A DNA stretch of 64,000 bases. Source: Parvibaculaceae bacterium PLY_AMNH_Bact1. GTDB taxonomy: Bacteria; Pseudomonadota; Alphaproteobacteria; Parvibaculales; Parvibaculaceae. The stretch is from assembly GCA_032881465.1 (NCBI GenBank), contig CP126168.1:2908501-2972500 (forward strand), in the 5' to 3' direction. The translations under genes were made by a program, and so were the position numbers. Positions 16,493 through 26,143 of this stretch are shown piece after piece (positions within the stretch are counted from its first letter, which is position 1; every line of letters starts with the position of its first letter). The notes below the pieces were generated by a model. That model did no database searches. It was not told where the DNA came from and saw only the letters and a list, made by a program, of their open reading frames with translations.

Positions 16493-17640
16493 CCAAGTTA
16501 TTTGAGGAATCTGAAAGAACCGAATTGAGACCAGCGGAACGCCGGGAACAGAGCCATGCCTACCTCAACATTTCAGCCCGTCAGCCTGCCGCATTGATCC
16601 GCAAAACGCTGAACGGGTGGTTTGCTGCCTACCCCGAAGAACACAAAGATAGCCTGAAACAAGACTTCACAGTCAAGGCCGACCAGTCTGCATTCACGGA
16701 ACTGCTGATTTACACGACGCTGAGCCAGCTGGGGGCGAAGGATATCCTCGTTCATCCCGAGCTTGCTGGTACAAATAGAAGACCAGACTTTAGAGCAACA
16801 TTGAATGCAGAACATACCTACATTGAAGTCAAGAATGCGGCAGAGATGGAAAATCCGCGCGTCGAAGATTTTTGTGACCAAGTGAACAAGAGTTTCACAA
16901 CAACAGGCTTCATGATCGATCTGAGTTTCGAAGGAACGTTCGCAAAATCAATTTCAGTCAGCAAGTTCTGTACATTCCTGGATCACCAAACGAACCACCA
17001 AGATATTTATGAGCTCAGAAGAGTAGCCAAGGAAGATGGGGCGGATAAATTGCCAATTTGGACATTTAACCATGCAGATGGTCGGATACACATTACGCCC
17101 ATTCCGACCAAACACCCGGATAAGGTCTATCAGCGTCCGATAGGCAGCCAGTCGCCGCATGATGTATACTTGATTGAAAACGCCAAAACACTTCGAAAAA
17201 GCTTAAAGAAAAAGGCTTCGAGATACGGAGAGCTCGATTCCCCATTCATCATTGTCGTCAATTTTGAAGACGGATTTATCGATGATATCGATATAGCTGA
17301 GGCTCTGTTTGGCGATGAAGAACTCGTTTTTAGAGGAGCAGGTAGAGGCCCAGAGATCAACAGAAAACCGAATGGACTATGGTCAAAAAGTAGAAACACA
17401 CGGGTGAGTGGTGTATTGATTTTAGATCGCACAAACCCGTGGTCATTTTGGCAGAGAGTGCCGTCCCTCTGGCTCAACCCATGGGCAACCTACCCACTTG
17501 ATGGGAGCTTCTTTGATCACCACATGCAGACCCATAAGCCAGACATGGCAACAGGAAAAATTGTTAAGACGGAAGGAACGCCGTTTTTGGAAATACTGGG
17601 CCTGAGCAAGCAGCAATGGCAGGATGCATTCAATCATTGA
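16489..17640 (+). CDS. PD-(D/E)xK nuclease-fold protein in the hipBA operon
   Basis: I do not recognise the family as a whole. The 383-residue protein has a nuclease-type motif set: Glu71 in AFTELLIY, Asp100 in NRRPDFRA, and Glu113-Val-Lys115 in TYIEVKNA. That is the E...PD...ExK layout of restriction-enzyme-like folds. The rest has no transmembrane segments. No ATG or GTG exists in frame between the preceding stop (16411) and the conserved region. The start is therefore taken as TTG at 16489, within the stop of the 32-codon ORF. Its position after hipA suggests a three-part toxin or defence operon, but the role is unproven. Confidence 0.68.
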   Translation: MTKLFEESERTELRPAERREQSHAYLNISARQPAALIRKTLNGWFAAYPEEHKDSLKQDFTVKADQSAFTELLIYTTLSQLGAKDILVHPELAGTNRRPDFRATLNAEHTYIEVKNAAEMENPRVEDFCDQVNKSFTTTGFMIDLSFEGTFAKSISVSKFCTFLDHQTNHQDIYELRRVAKEDGADKLPIWTFNHADGRIHITPIPTKHPDKVYQRPIGSQSPHDVYLIENAKTLRKSLKKKASRYGELDSPFIIVVNFEDGFIDDIDIAEALFGDEELVFRGAGRGPEINRKPNGLWSKSRNTRVSGVLILDRTNPWSFWQRVPSLWLNPWATYPLDGSFFDHHMQTHKPDMATGKIVKTEGTPFLEILGLSKQQWQDAFNH

Positions 17641-17709
17641 TCCGGGTCGGCCAATCAAACCTTCGCCTGAGCACTAGACGTTTCAAGGTATACGTGAACA
17701 TGAAAAAGG

Positions 17710-20700
17710 TCATCGCTCGTGTGCGACAATGATCGCGTCCACACCATAGACTTCCGATCTCAACATTCTGTCAATTAGGTCGAGCAAGTGCCTCCGCGTG
17801 CATGAGTTAGACTCTGATGACGTATACTCCTTTTTCAGAATTTCCTGGAGTTGATGCAGATCCATTGACAGCTCGCCGCCGATAGCTCCTTCACGTTCAT
17901 TTTTGTCTATAAGCTTTTCAGCAGCCGCGATGACAATATCGTCGACCTTGCACTCTGCTTTCTCCAACGCATCAAAGAAAGCCCAAGACCCTTCACCCAG
18001 AGCTTTTGACTCGAGAAACCAGTAGGCAATATTCTTGTATCTCTCAAACTCATCGGGCTTGATATTTCGAAAGACCTCCGCTGCTTCAGCGCGAACCTTT
18101 TCGTCTTCATCATCAAACGACTCTCGAAGAACCTTCTCAGCCCGATACCGGTATTCATCGACCACAAGGGTACGCGCCGCGATATCAGCATGAAGCCTGC
18201 GATAAACTACGCCATCTTCTGCAAGTGCATCCGCCAACTGAGCATATCGAGCATCATGAAAGCCCAGTTGGAAAACAAACCATGCCCCTATCAAGCGCGA
18301 GAGATCATCGCCACGAACAATAAGACGAAACAGAAGTCGATCCCCCACCTCGGGGACAGTTCGCAGCAAAAACGGAACCAAATATACACCTTGATGAGTA
18401 AGCAGCGGAGACAGCCACTTCAGCGAGCTATCTTCCCTTGTCATTCTGTAGCGCCTCTGAATTAGGGCTTCGGTTTTTCCAGCGCACCAAGTCAATGTCC
18501 GCCCAAGGGCTACCGGCAGATTTTCGGAAGAAAATGCAAGATCTAGCCACCTTCTCTCCAAAAAAACGGGCTCTCTATGCGCATTTGCTCCAGGCCCCTG
18601 GACAAGACGTTCGATAAGTTCAGCACACCTTCTCTCGTCGCCATTGAACAAAGGAGTGAGGGCATAAACCAGACAGCATCTAACGCTTTCTAATGGCTCT
18701 ACCTGAATTCTCCGTTCGATGAGTCTCCAGGCCTCGCCCCTGACACCAGGCACCTCCCACAGCACAGCACCAAGAGCCTCAGCAGCTGCGCCGCGCACTC
18801 CATTTATTCCCCGAACGTGAATACGCCCTGACCTGCTCAACAGATCGTCGATGGTCACAAGCTCCCCAACGTGATCCGAAGCCTCCAGCGGACCGTCATC
18901 ACTGGCCTCCCCGTTCGCCAGGTACCAGGTGAGTATCTCGAAAATCTCTGAAGCAGCAGCCACCTTTGGATGCTTCTGAATCAGTCGTATGATTTCACCT
19001 CCAAAGGGTCTACCTGGCCTATGGTGGGCGTCGAGAATTGCACGTCGAGCAAGGCCGCGATCCAAATCCTCTGCCTCCGCTATGCCCCACATCAAGTGAG
19101 TTATGTAGGTATGATTAGCTTCGCTGGGTATCTGATCCATCAAAGATACAAATCTATCAGGTTGCTCTTTTGCAAGATTTTGCAGTTCCTGCGCTAACTG
19201 AGTTGCACCTCCCTCCAAAACACCTCTGTCTCGGCGACGGTGCTCATCCCCATCATAGTGTGCCATCGCGCTCAGCCACTGGCGGCTGTTCATCTGCGCA
19301 ACTCGATCCGCCATGATTGGCGGCCCCACCCAACGAGCTTCATTGTCGCTGGCCGCAGGAACGGAAAAACCCGGAAACTTCCTACGAAGTTGTTGCAGTT
19401 GATCTTTTAACTCGTTGGTGAGCAATGGCTCACCGATCGTTTCAAGAATGCACAACTGAACGTTCCCTGATTGCCGCAGGTAGTACAATGCTGCCTTACG
19501 CGTCTGCCACGGCTCCTTCTCCCCATCGTTTTGGATGTCCCTGACAATTTCGGACGCAAATTTTTGCTCCGGCTTGAGCTCCAAGATCATCCGGGTCAGC
19601 TTGTCTTTGTAAGAACCATCAAGGAAAGGCAGTGCCTCTCTCGCAGAATCAGCAAATGATTGCCATTCCGCGCCCTGCCAACCTGCAGAGCAGGTATGGG
19701 AGCAATCAAAAAGTTCTGGCAGCAAATGACCTAAGGCACAACCATTCGCCGCAATTGTCTCAAGCCAAATATGTGTAAAAACAACATGTTGGCGTGGCGG
19801 AAGATGATGAAGATAACGCTCCGCGTCATCGGGTGACTTCTCCGCAATTTTTCGCAATGCAGAACGGAACATATCTAGAAAGGAATCGGAGCCTGAATGA
19901 TGTCCCGTTTTAAAGCGAAGCCGAAATGAATAATCAGACTCGGATCGCCGCTCCCGATCGACGATTTGATCAACCGACCTCCTAAGAGCATGTCTTGTAC
20001 CTTCAACAAAGGTTGCAGGTGCAATTTCCGACATCTTGCGAAGTGAGTATTCATCGATATCGCGAAATAACGTTCTTTCAAAAGGATGCTGCCCGGGGTT
20101 AGCGTCAAACCACGCAGAGAAATATGCTTGAAGTATCTTTTCAGCACCTCTCGGGTTTTCGCTTGCCCATGTGTGGAACAGAAGGCTCCGACCGTTGTAT
20201 CGTTGATTTCCAAACTGTCCCGGCGGATTGGAGAGAATTACCTGAACACACAGATCAACCAGCGCATCATCAGGCTTTTTGCGCTTAACAAGTCCAAACC
20301 AATCAAGAAGCCGCTTGCCCCTTTCAGGCTCTCCACCCCACCAAACACCCAGCAGTTGCGCAACCTCAGCGGGACGGTCACCCGCTATGTCAGGAAGCCA
20401 CCGTAGGAGACCATCTGTCCTATCTGGGTTGTTTGCCGCCAGGTTATTTTGAACCCAGCCTTCACTATACAGAAGATCAAACCATCCGGGTGAACGGAAC
20501 AGTACATGCCTTACTAAAGAAGAAAATTTGCCGCTCCCTTCATCTAGACCTATAACGATCTGAAGTTCATTTATCTTGGGGCCGAGTAAAGAGCCAAGCC
20601 ATTGTGCCACAGCAGTCTTAATATGGTACCGGATATTCTCAGAATTAAGAACCGACCGCAGCTCAAGTAGATATCTTGGTTCATCAATCTGGCGTAGCGT

Positions 20701-22443
20701 CTCCAAGATCTGACGAACTTGAGTACGTCTAAATAGGTGTTGCTCCGAACTCAGCAAGAGAGATACGAGAGACTCCCGGCGGCTCGCAAATGTTCGCGAA
20801 TAGACATAGTCAAAAAAGCTCTCATGGAAAAAATTCAATCGTCCTCGCGAGAATACAATCAACCCTTCAGAGGAGAGAATATCCCTAGCACCACTGTAAC
20901 TCGACAGAACATCTTCAGGCGCGTCCAAACCTTGCTCTTCACTCATCCAATTCGCGAGTTCAGTTAGGGGAGCCATTATATCCCACGGCACCTGCCGCTC
21001 CCTTCGAATTGAGCGCCCCTTCTTCTCGACCAATTCTGCAAAAAGGTCGTTGCGTGATGCAAACAGCGGTTCTCCACCATCAGAAACCTCAAGAAAGATC
21101 GCTAGATTGAGTGGCAGACATAGTAGGTCTCTCTGCTTCTCAGAGAACGCGTCGGCATCAATCGACTTGTTCTGCAGAAGTGGCTGTACATCCTGCTCCC
21201 AAGACAAGTGCTCTACGTTTACGTGTTCAACACCAACGTGGCCTTTGAGCATCTTGAGACGTTGATCATTCTCTAAGTCGAAGGTCCTGCAGCCGACTAC
21301 AATAACCATATTGCCAAAGTTTCGAACGTCCTCAACAAGCCGCAGTACAACTTCCTTCACCGTTCCGCTGCGGCCAGCGACCTCGCTCACCGCATCCACC
21401 TGATCGACAATTAGTACAGAGCGCTGATCCTTTGCAGTTCTCTTGAGCGTCGCTGCTGGACTTACCTCTCTGCCAGTAACCTCTTTGCCCAAAGAACGAG
21501 GGCTTGTGCAGCCGAGATGCTGATCAATACGGAGAGCTAGGTGAGGAATACTTTGTTCGGAAAGCATCTCAATCAGTTGCCTCAAAACACCCGATTTTCC
21601 TGAGCCAGCGATACCTGTAAGAAGAAGCACCTGAGGGCCATCGGAATCAGCGATGCGTTCCATCAGCTCGGAGGCGTCAGATCTAGGGACTGTTTCACCG
21701 CCAGCATCAAAGGGTATGTACGTATCGAGGTAAGCCTTAGTCTCTGTAGCAAGGCGTTCCGGAACCGACTGTTCATGCATCCAGTCTTGGAGCACGAGTT
21801 TTTCTTCGCGCCGAAGATCAGCCTTTGCGCTCTCTGTTGTTATTAGCTTGTTGAACCGAGCCTCCAGGAAATCTCGAAGCAACGCAAACGTGGTGTCTCT
21901 AGCGTTGAAAAAACAAAAATCTGAGAACGATGCAATCAGAGACTCTAAAGTAGGTTGGCTCTCCGTTCGGAAGTAACATCGCTTCAACCAAGAAAAAGTT
22001 GTGGCAGGTTCTGCTTGCCAGATATCTTGAAGACGCCTGAATTTTTCAGCATGACCATCACCAAGCGTCTCTTGATACTCGGCAACACTTAAGGCCACCC
22101 TCGCTTTGTCCGCCAGTGTGGCTATGTCCTTAGCTGGGTCCTGTGATACAAAGACACAGATGTCCGCACTGGAAACACCCAACCGCTCTTTAAACGCAGG
22201 CAAGACCCCTTCGCGGTTAAGAGAGTTTAGTGTCCAGTTCCCATTCTGGTTATTGACCTTAGTTTGGTGCCACTCGACAATCCCATCTCGCGCAATCGAA
22301 AACTCAAAGCCCTCGAAGTTTCTGTTGATACCCTCGAAACGAAGCCATTGAGCTTTACCTCTTATGACGTCCAGAAGTTGGCAGACCAGCCACTTTGCTT
22401 CGTACCGGTTACCAAGTTTGTCAGCTATGCCACCTGCAAACAT
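17710..22443 (-). CDS. Large nuclease-STAND ATPase, Avs-like antiviral candidate
   Basis: A 1577-residue protein with three parts. The N-terminal 200 residues look like a PD-(D/E)xK/Cap4-type nuclease (Glu36-37 region, Asp53, and WHQTK at 58-62 giving a QxK motif). A P-loop NTPase follows, with Walker A GIAGSGKS (277-284) and Walker B SVLIVDQVD (342-350), then a winged-helix-like region. The C-terminal two thirds is alpha-helical and repetitive, with HEAT-like units (for example DEDEKVRAEAAEVF). This effector-STAND-repeat order and size is that of Avs proteins, which sense phage proteins and then cut DNA. The ATG is preceded by AAGGA. It is convergent with the hipBA-nuclease operon. Family membership is inferred from architecture and motifs. 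Confidence 0.72.
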   Translation of the reverse strand: MFAGGIADKLGNRYEAKWLVCQLLDVIRGKAQWLRFEGINRNFEGFEFSIARDGIVEWHQTKVNNQNGNWTLNSLNREGVLPAFKERLGVSSADICVFVSQDPAKDIATLADKARVALSVAEYQETLGDGHAEKFRRLQDIWQAEPATTFSWLKRCYFRTESQPTLESLIASFSDFCFFNARDTTFALLRDFLEARFNKLITTESAKADLRREEKLVLQDWMHEQSVPERLATETKAYLDTYIPFDAGGETVPRSDASELMERIADSDGPQVLLLTGIAGSGKSGVLRQLIEMLSEQSIPHLALRIDQHLGCTSPRSLGKEVTGREVSPAATLKRTAKDQRSVLIVDQVDAVSEVAGRSGTVKEVVLRLVEDVRNFGNMVIVVGCRTFDLENDQRLKMLKGHVGVEHVNVEHLSWEQDVQPLLQNKSIDADAFSEKQRDLLCLPLNLAIFLEVSDGGEPLFASRNDLFAELVEKKGRSIRRERQVPWDIMAPLTELANWMSEEQGLDAPEDVLSSYSGARDILSSEGLIVFSRGRLNFFHESFFDYVYSRTFASRRESLVSLLLSSEQHLFRRTQVRQILETLRQIDEPRYLLELRSVLNSENIRYHIKTAVAQWLGSLLGPKINELQIVIGLDEGSGKFSSLVRHVLFRSPGWFDLLYSEGWVQNNLAANNPDRTDGLLRWLPDIAGDRPAEVAQLLGVWWGGEPERGKRLLDWFGLVKRKKPDDALVDLCVQVILSNPPGQFGNQRYNGRSLLFHTWASENPRGAEKILQAYFSAWFDANPGQHPFERTLFRDIDEYSLRKMSEIAPATFVEGTRHALRRSVDQIVDRERRSESDYSFRLRFKTGHHSGSDSFLDMFRSALRKIAEKSPDDAERYLHHLPPRQHVVFTHIWLETIAANGCALGHLLPELFDCSHTCSAGWQGAEWQSFADSAREALPFLDGSYKDKLTRMILELKPEQKFASEIVRDIQNDGEKEPWQTRKAALYYLRQSGNVQLCILETIGEPLLTNELKDQLQQLRRKFPGFSVPAASDNEARWVGPPIMADRVAQMNSRQWLSAMAHYDGDEHRRRDRGVLEGGATQLAQELQNLAKEQPDRFVSLMDQIPSEANHTYITHLMWGIAEAEDLDRGLARRAILDAHHRPGRPFGGEIIRLIQKHPKVAAASEIFEILTWYLANGEASDDGPLEASDHVGELVTIDDLLSRSGRIHVRGINGVRGAAAEALGAVLWEVPGVRGEAWRLIERRIQVEPLESVRCCLVYALTPLFNGDERRCAELIERLVQGPGANAHREPVFLERRWLDLAFSSENLPVALGRTLTWCAGKTEALIQRRYRMTREDSSLKWLSPLLTHQGVYLVPFLLRTVPEVGDRLLFRLIVRGDDLSRLIGAWFVFQLGFHDARYAQLADALAEDGVVYRRLHADIAARTLVVDEYRYRAEKVLRESFDDEDEKVRAEAAEVFRNIKPDEFERYKNIAYWFLESKALGEGSWAFFDALEKAECKVDDIVIAAAEKLIDKNEREGAIGGELSMDLHQLQEILKKEYTSSESNSCTRRHLLDLIDRMLRSEVYGVDAIIVAHER

Positions 22444-22603
22444 CTAGATCCTTACCAGAAATTTTCTTTCGCAATACGCAGCCACCGTGGCGCATACCGG
22501 ATAGGCACCAATGGATTCAGCCTTTGTCAGAAGACATAGCCCCAAATTTGCCCTCAACAAGAGTGCTATAGGTATCTAGCACTTGGTTCGCCTGAGCAAC
22601 GAC

Positions 22604-23404
22604 CTAGTGGTACCGAAAAACGGCGACAAACAAATTAGTGAAGCAAGCATCTCTTCTGCAGTCAGTGCCACCCTTGAGTTCAGCTTTGATTCTTCTTGTG
22701 AATGTATCAACGCAACCGCTTAGACCGACACGTCCAAGGTCCAGACCCAACACCACCGCCACCTTCTGGGGCAATGTATTACTGTCTCGTACAATTCTGT
22801 GGTCGCAGATACGAACTGGATAGTCTTTCTCCTCGTCTAAGACGATCACGTTAGTGTGGTTTTGGGAGACATCTTGGTCCCATAGCCTTCTCTCTCCAAG
22901 CGCCGCATAGAAGCTTACCCAGTCAGGATCTGTGTCGTTGTCAAACTGAGAAAAATCTCGCAGTCGTTCATAGGCACCCGACACCCCGGCCCCAATTCCG
23001 TTTACCGGTGCGATCCAGTCAACTGAAATGTCGTGTCCGCGTACAACTATGCACCCGCCAGAAGGCAAATATGATGTATAATTCTGGTCGACTTTCACCT
23101 GTACATATTGTTTTGGCGCCAAATCGGAGGCGCGGCAGACTTTGTATGAAGCGGGCATGTCGCTCGGCATAAGGACTATTTGTGCAGACTGCCTTCCTTG
23201 AGAGGCCATCCATTTGCCTAGACGCGGCCATTGTTTCGGTTCTCGCTCATTAAGAGCAACAGATGCTAATGATGATTCATCCGTGGCGGGTTCGCTATTG
23301 CTTTCGACGACTGGGTTTTCGAGGAACACGAACAGAAAAAGAGCAACCGAAATTGACAAGACAATGAGAATCAACAAGAGGAAAGATTTACGAGACCCAA
23401 GCAT
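22604..23404 (-). CDS. Membrane-anchored protein of unknown function
   Basis: I do not recognise this 266-residue protein. It starts with a signal-anchor (basic LGSRK, then a hydrophobic stretch at about 8-28), so most of it should face the periplasm. The exported part has several cysteines (KVCRAS, GGCIVVRG, RICDHR, SGCVDTF, TDCRRDACF), which could form disulfides. No catalytic pattern is evident. It lies 160 bp upstream of the STAND gene on the same strand, so a functional link is possible but not shown. The island location suggests accessory or defence-related use. Confidence 0.55.
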   Translation of the reverse strand: MLGSRKSFLLLILIVLSISVALFLFVFLENPVVESNSEPATDESSLASVALNEREPKQWPRLGKWMASQGRQSAQIVLMPSDMPASYKVCRASDLAPKQYVQVKVDQNYTSYLPSGGCIVVRGHDISVDWIAPVNGIGAGVSGAYERLRDFSQFDNDTDPDWVSFYAALGERRLWDQDVSQNHTNVIVLDEEKDYPVRICDHRIVRDSNTLPQKVAVVLGLDLGRVGLSGCVDTFTRRIKAELKGGTDCRRDACFTNLFVAVFRYH

Positions 23405-23942
23405 TTTGTCACCTCCTGCCGCCTAGCTCCACCTTGTATCATAAAATAGGATGTTTTCCTTGTTGAGGGAAGTTACTCAGCTCGATGCCTTTACGGTCGA
23501 ATACCCACCGAACGTCCAACACCATCATATTCAGACAAATATTGCGTTGGACATCTCGAAACGCCGAACACATAAGACGCTCGGTCAGCATCACTCCACC
23601 CAACGTAAGCGACCCAGAGATCACGCAGACAAAAAAGCCCCCGACCGTGCAACCGCCTCTCTGACTAAGCAGTTCAGGCGGTATCGGTGCTGCCAAATGA
23701 CCGCCTTGCTCAACGGAACAGAGACCCTCGCTAAGGGCGGCGAGATTACTACAACACGCTAACGCTGCACTCCTCCCTCAACTACAAACAACCAGCTCCG
23801 CGGCCAACTTGCCAGGACTATTCATCCCGTCTTACGCTAAAGACGTGGCGGAATGAGCCCCACAGAATCTCCTGAGCACGAAAATTAAGTTGGGCCACCA
23901 ATCAAGGGCCGTCCAAAACAACATTCACAGGAAAGGAATTCG
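23405..23942. other. Gene-free spacer in the element
   Basis: About 540 bp between divergent genes. No gene with a credible start was found. The right end holds a half-site TTAAGTTGGG near 23886 that resembles the inverted repeat beside the small recombinase (25892-25921), and the AGGAAAGGAA ribosome-binding site of the next gene. Confidence 0.4.
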
Positions 23943-25061
23943 ATGGAACTCATGGAAAATCTGGGCGAGATAAGTCAGCTAGAGTTGTCCAACATGATTA
24001 GAGCTCACGAACTATGGCTATCAGACAACCAACTTGGAAAACAACTTAGTTTGTACGGTGTAGATATCGGAGGCTTGAAACTAAAAGGGGACCTATCTAG
24101 GGCTACCTTCAATACATGTCAGTTCGACTTTACACTTTTTGATGAATGCATCCTTACAAAAACTGAATTCATCAACTGCAAAATGAATGATTCTCACTTT
24201 ATAAATTCTTCAAGTCCAGAAGGTCTCTCTTTTACAAAATGCACGTTAATACACTCATTGTTTGAATTTGGCTTATACGTAAGGGCTCAGCTCACATCAT
24301 GTTTCTTACACAATACGACCATGAGATCTACGTCATTGAAAGAGTCCAATGTGCACGATTGCAACTTCGAAGGATCCAAGTGGGAAAAAGGAACTTTTTA
24401 CAAAACCAAATTCGACAAATGCTGTTTCAATAAGTCAATCTTCTCAGACTACAGATTTACACAAGCAGGTTTTGGCATGTGCCAGATGAGGGATATCGAT
24501 TTCTCCGGTGTCGTCGATGTAGATAGCGTTTCTATTCGCGAGTCGGATTTGCAAGGCTCAATCCTCGAAAATTTCGACTTCAGCAAGCGTAACAACCCGA
24601 AGTCAACTGTGTCCGAAAATGATTTTTCAAAAGCAACAATCAATGGGACGCGTTTCAGCGATCAGAAAATGTACAACTCAAAATTTGACTCAGCGAAGAT
24701 GTCAAAGACCAAATTTAGTGGTTGCGATCTTCGACGATCTTCATTTGTTAGTGCAATCGGCAATGAAGCGGAATTTCACCGCACCGATTTGTACCAATCC
24801 AATTTCACTGATGCCAAGTTGCAGCAGGCCGACTTTTCTATTGTCGAGGGCAGCAGGACCGTGTTTATGCGTGCCGATCTGACCGGCGCTTCCTTTAAGT
24901 TCGGAGATTTGACAAATTCAGCAATGCATTTCGCAATAATAAAGGGAACTCAGTTTGCTGGATGTAACCTAAGTGGCGCTACATTTCCGACAGGGGATGT
25001 ATGTGAACCAGGCTCACTTGGGAGGTGCATACCGATTGACCATTCTGCACGACTAGCTTGA
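23943..25061 (+). CDS. Pentapeptide-repeat protein
   Basis: The 372 residues form a long run of A(D/N)Lxx-like and F-centred five-residue units, degenerate at first and clear in the second half (AEFHRTDLYQSNFTDAKLQQ, VFMRADLTGASFKFGDLTNS, FAGCNLSGATFP). Such repeats fold as a right-handed quadrilateral beta-helix. Some members mimic DNA and protect gyrase, but most have no known role. It has a strong ribosome-binding site (AGGAAAGGAA). Codon use is noticeably A/T-richer than in the chromosomal flanks, which supports recent acquisition. No partner gene is evident. Confidence 0.78.
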   Translation: MELMENLGEISQLELSNMIRAHELWLSDNQLGKQLSLYGVDIGGLKLKGDLSRATFNTCQFDFTLFDECILTKTEFINCKMNDSHFINSSSPEGLSFTKCTLIHSLFEFGLYVRAQLTSCFLHNTTMRSTSLKESNVHDCNFEGSKWEKGTFYKTKFDKCCFNKSIFSDYRFTQAGFGMCQMRDIDFSGVVDVDSVSIRESDLQGSILENFDFSKRNNPKSTVSENDFSKATINGTRFSDQKMYNSKFDSAKMSKTKFSGCDLRRSSFVSAIGNEAEFHRTDLYQSNFTDAKLQQADFSIVEGSRTVFMRADLTGASFKFGDLTNSAMHFAIIKGTQFAGCNLSGATFPTGDVCEPGSLGRCIPIDHSARLA

Positions 25062-25254
25062 GCCAAAACCTTCAAAGGCGGGCAATGATAATTTGGAAAG
25101 AAGCTCTATCACTAAAAGTGCTCGATACAACGCGGCACCTACGGGATATTGCCAATGGATTTGGCCTTTAGGCCAAGGCGGGGCTTCTAATCTGCCCTCA
25201 ACTAAACCCGCTAATGATGGAGTCATTTTGACGCAGATCGTGCTAAACCTAGGA

Positions 25255-25866
25255 CTACAACTCCAACGCATACAGTTCCTGAATCTCTTCAGACTGAATA
25301 CAAAGATACTCAAGTGTCTGCTGCTGGGTCGCATGACCAAAAGCCGTCATTAGAACCGGAATTCCAACATTGTTCTGAACACGTTGGTGATAACCCCAGC
25401 TCTTTCGTAGAGAATGCGAACCGAAGTTTCCAATCATCCCCGCATCACGGCACCAACCTTTGACCATATTGCCAAAAGTCGAGACCGTTAGGGCTGCGCC
25501 ACTTTTTCGCGAAATAAAGAGTGGCGTTCTAGGCCTGGGGTCCGGATGCACTTCCAACCAATTCTGAATTGCGTCCACAACGGTCTGGTTGAAAGTCGTA
25601 GCGCGATATTTTTTGGTCTTCTGTTGCTTGAGTTCAAACAGGTCACCCGCACGAAGGTGTGAGATATCACCAACCCTAATGCTGAGAAGCTCGCTCGCTC
25701 GATAACCAGTGTTTATGCCTAAGGTGAAGATACAGAGGTCTCTAGGTGCTTCCGCAAGGTGTTTTTTTATGCGCCTGATGTCACGAACGTCGCGGATCGG
25801 CTCGACTTTGATAGCCGAACCCTTCTTTGGATGATTAGGGTTTTTCTTCTGGCGCGGCATACCCAT
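25255..25866 (-). CDS. Small tyrosine recombinase
   Basis: A 203-residue site-specific recombinase made almost only of the catalytic domain. It shows the active-site arginine in NTGYRASELLSIRVGD, HSLRKSWG (HxxR), GHATQQQTLEY with the later histidine, and the nucleophile tyrosine in LEYLCIQ. An N-terminal DNA-binding core domain is missing, as in a group of short phage/cassette integrases. Directly upstream stands a 30-bp perfect inverted repeat (25892-25921), a candidate recombination site. It is distinct from the element's main integrase at 35513. It may be a remnant of, or a tool for, cassette capture inside the element. Confidence 0.82.
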   Translation of the reverse strand: MGMPRQKKNPNHPKKGSAIKVEPIRDVRDIRRIKKHLAEAPRDLCIFTLGINTGYRASELLSIRVGDISHLRAGDLFELKQQKTKKYRATTFNQTVVDAIQNWLEVHPDPRPRTPLFISRKSGAALTVSTFGNMVKGWCRDAGMIGNFGSHSLRKSWGYHQRVQNNVGIPVLMTAFGHATQQQTLEYLCIQSEEIQELYALEL

Positions 25867-25891
25867 TCATCTCGTAATTCTTTTGTCTTTC

Positions 25892-25921
25892 AATCCCAAC
25901 TTTTGCTTAAAAGTTGGGATT
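25892..25921. repeat. 13-bp-arm perfect inverted repeat next to the small recombinase
   Basis: The arm AATCCCAACTTTT and its exact complement flank GCTT, 26 bp upstream of the recombinase gene. A half-copy AATCCCAACTTATAAGC occurs at 26014, and AAGTTGGG at about 23888. It could be the recombinase core site or an operator. Confidence 0.55.
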
Positions 25922-26143
25922 ATCATACACCAGCAAGTTTATAGAGCAAGAAGAAACACAGTCCGCCAAGTTTCCGATTTCCATACGCTAGGCAAACAAG
26001 GGCCTAGAGATCGAATCCCAACTTATAAGCAATGTTCTAGATTTCTAACTTGCTCACACGCGGTCACGCGCCACTCAGCGTCCGGTAGTGGTAAAGGCAA
26101 TGGGTTTGTTCTGAAGTCCTGCAACTTAACGGAGGCAAACAGA

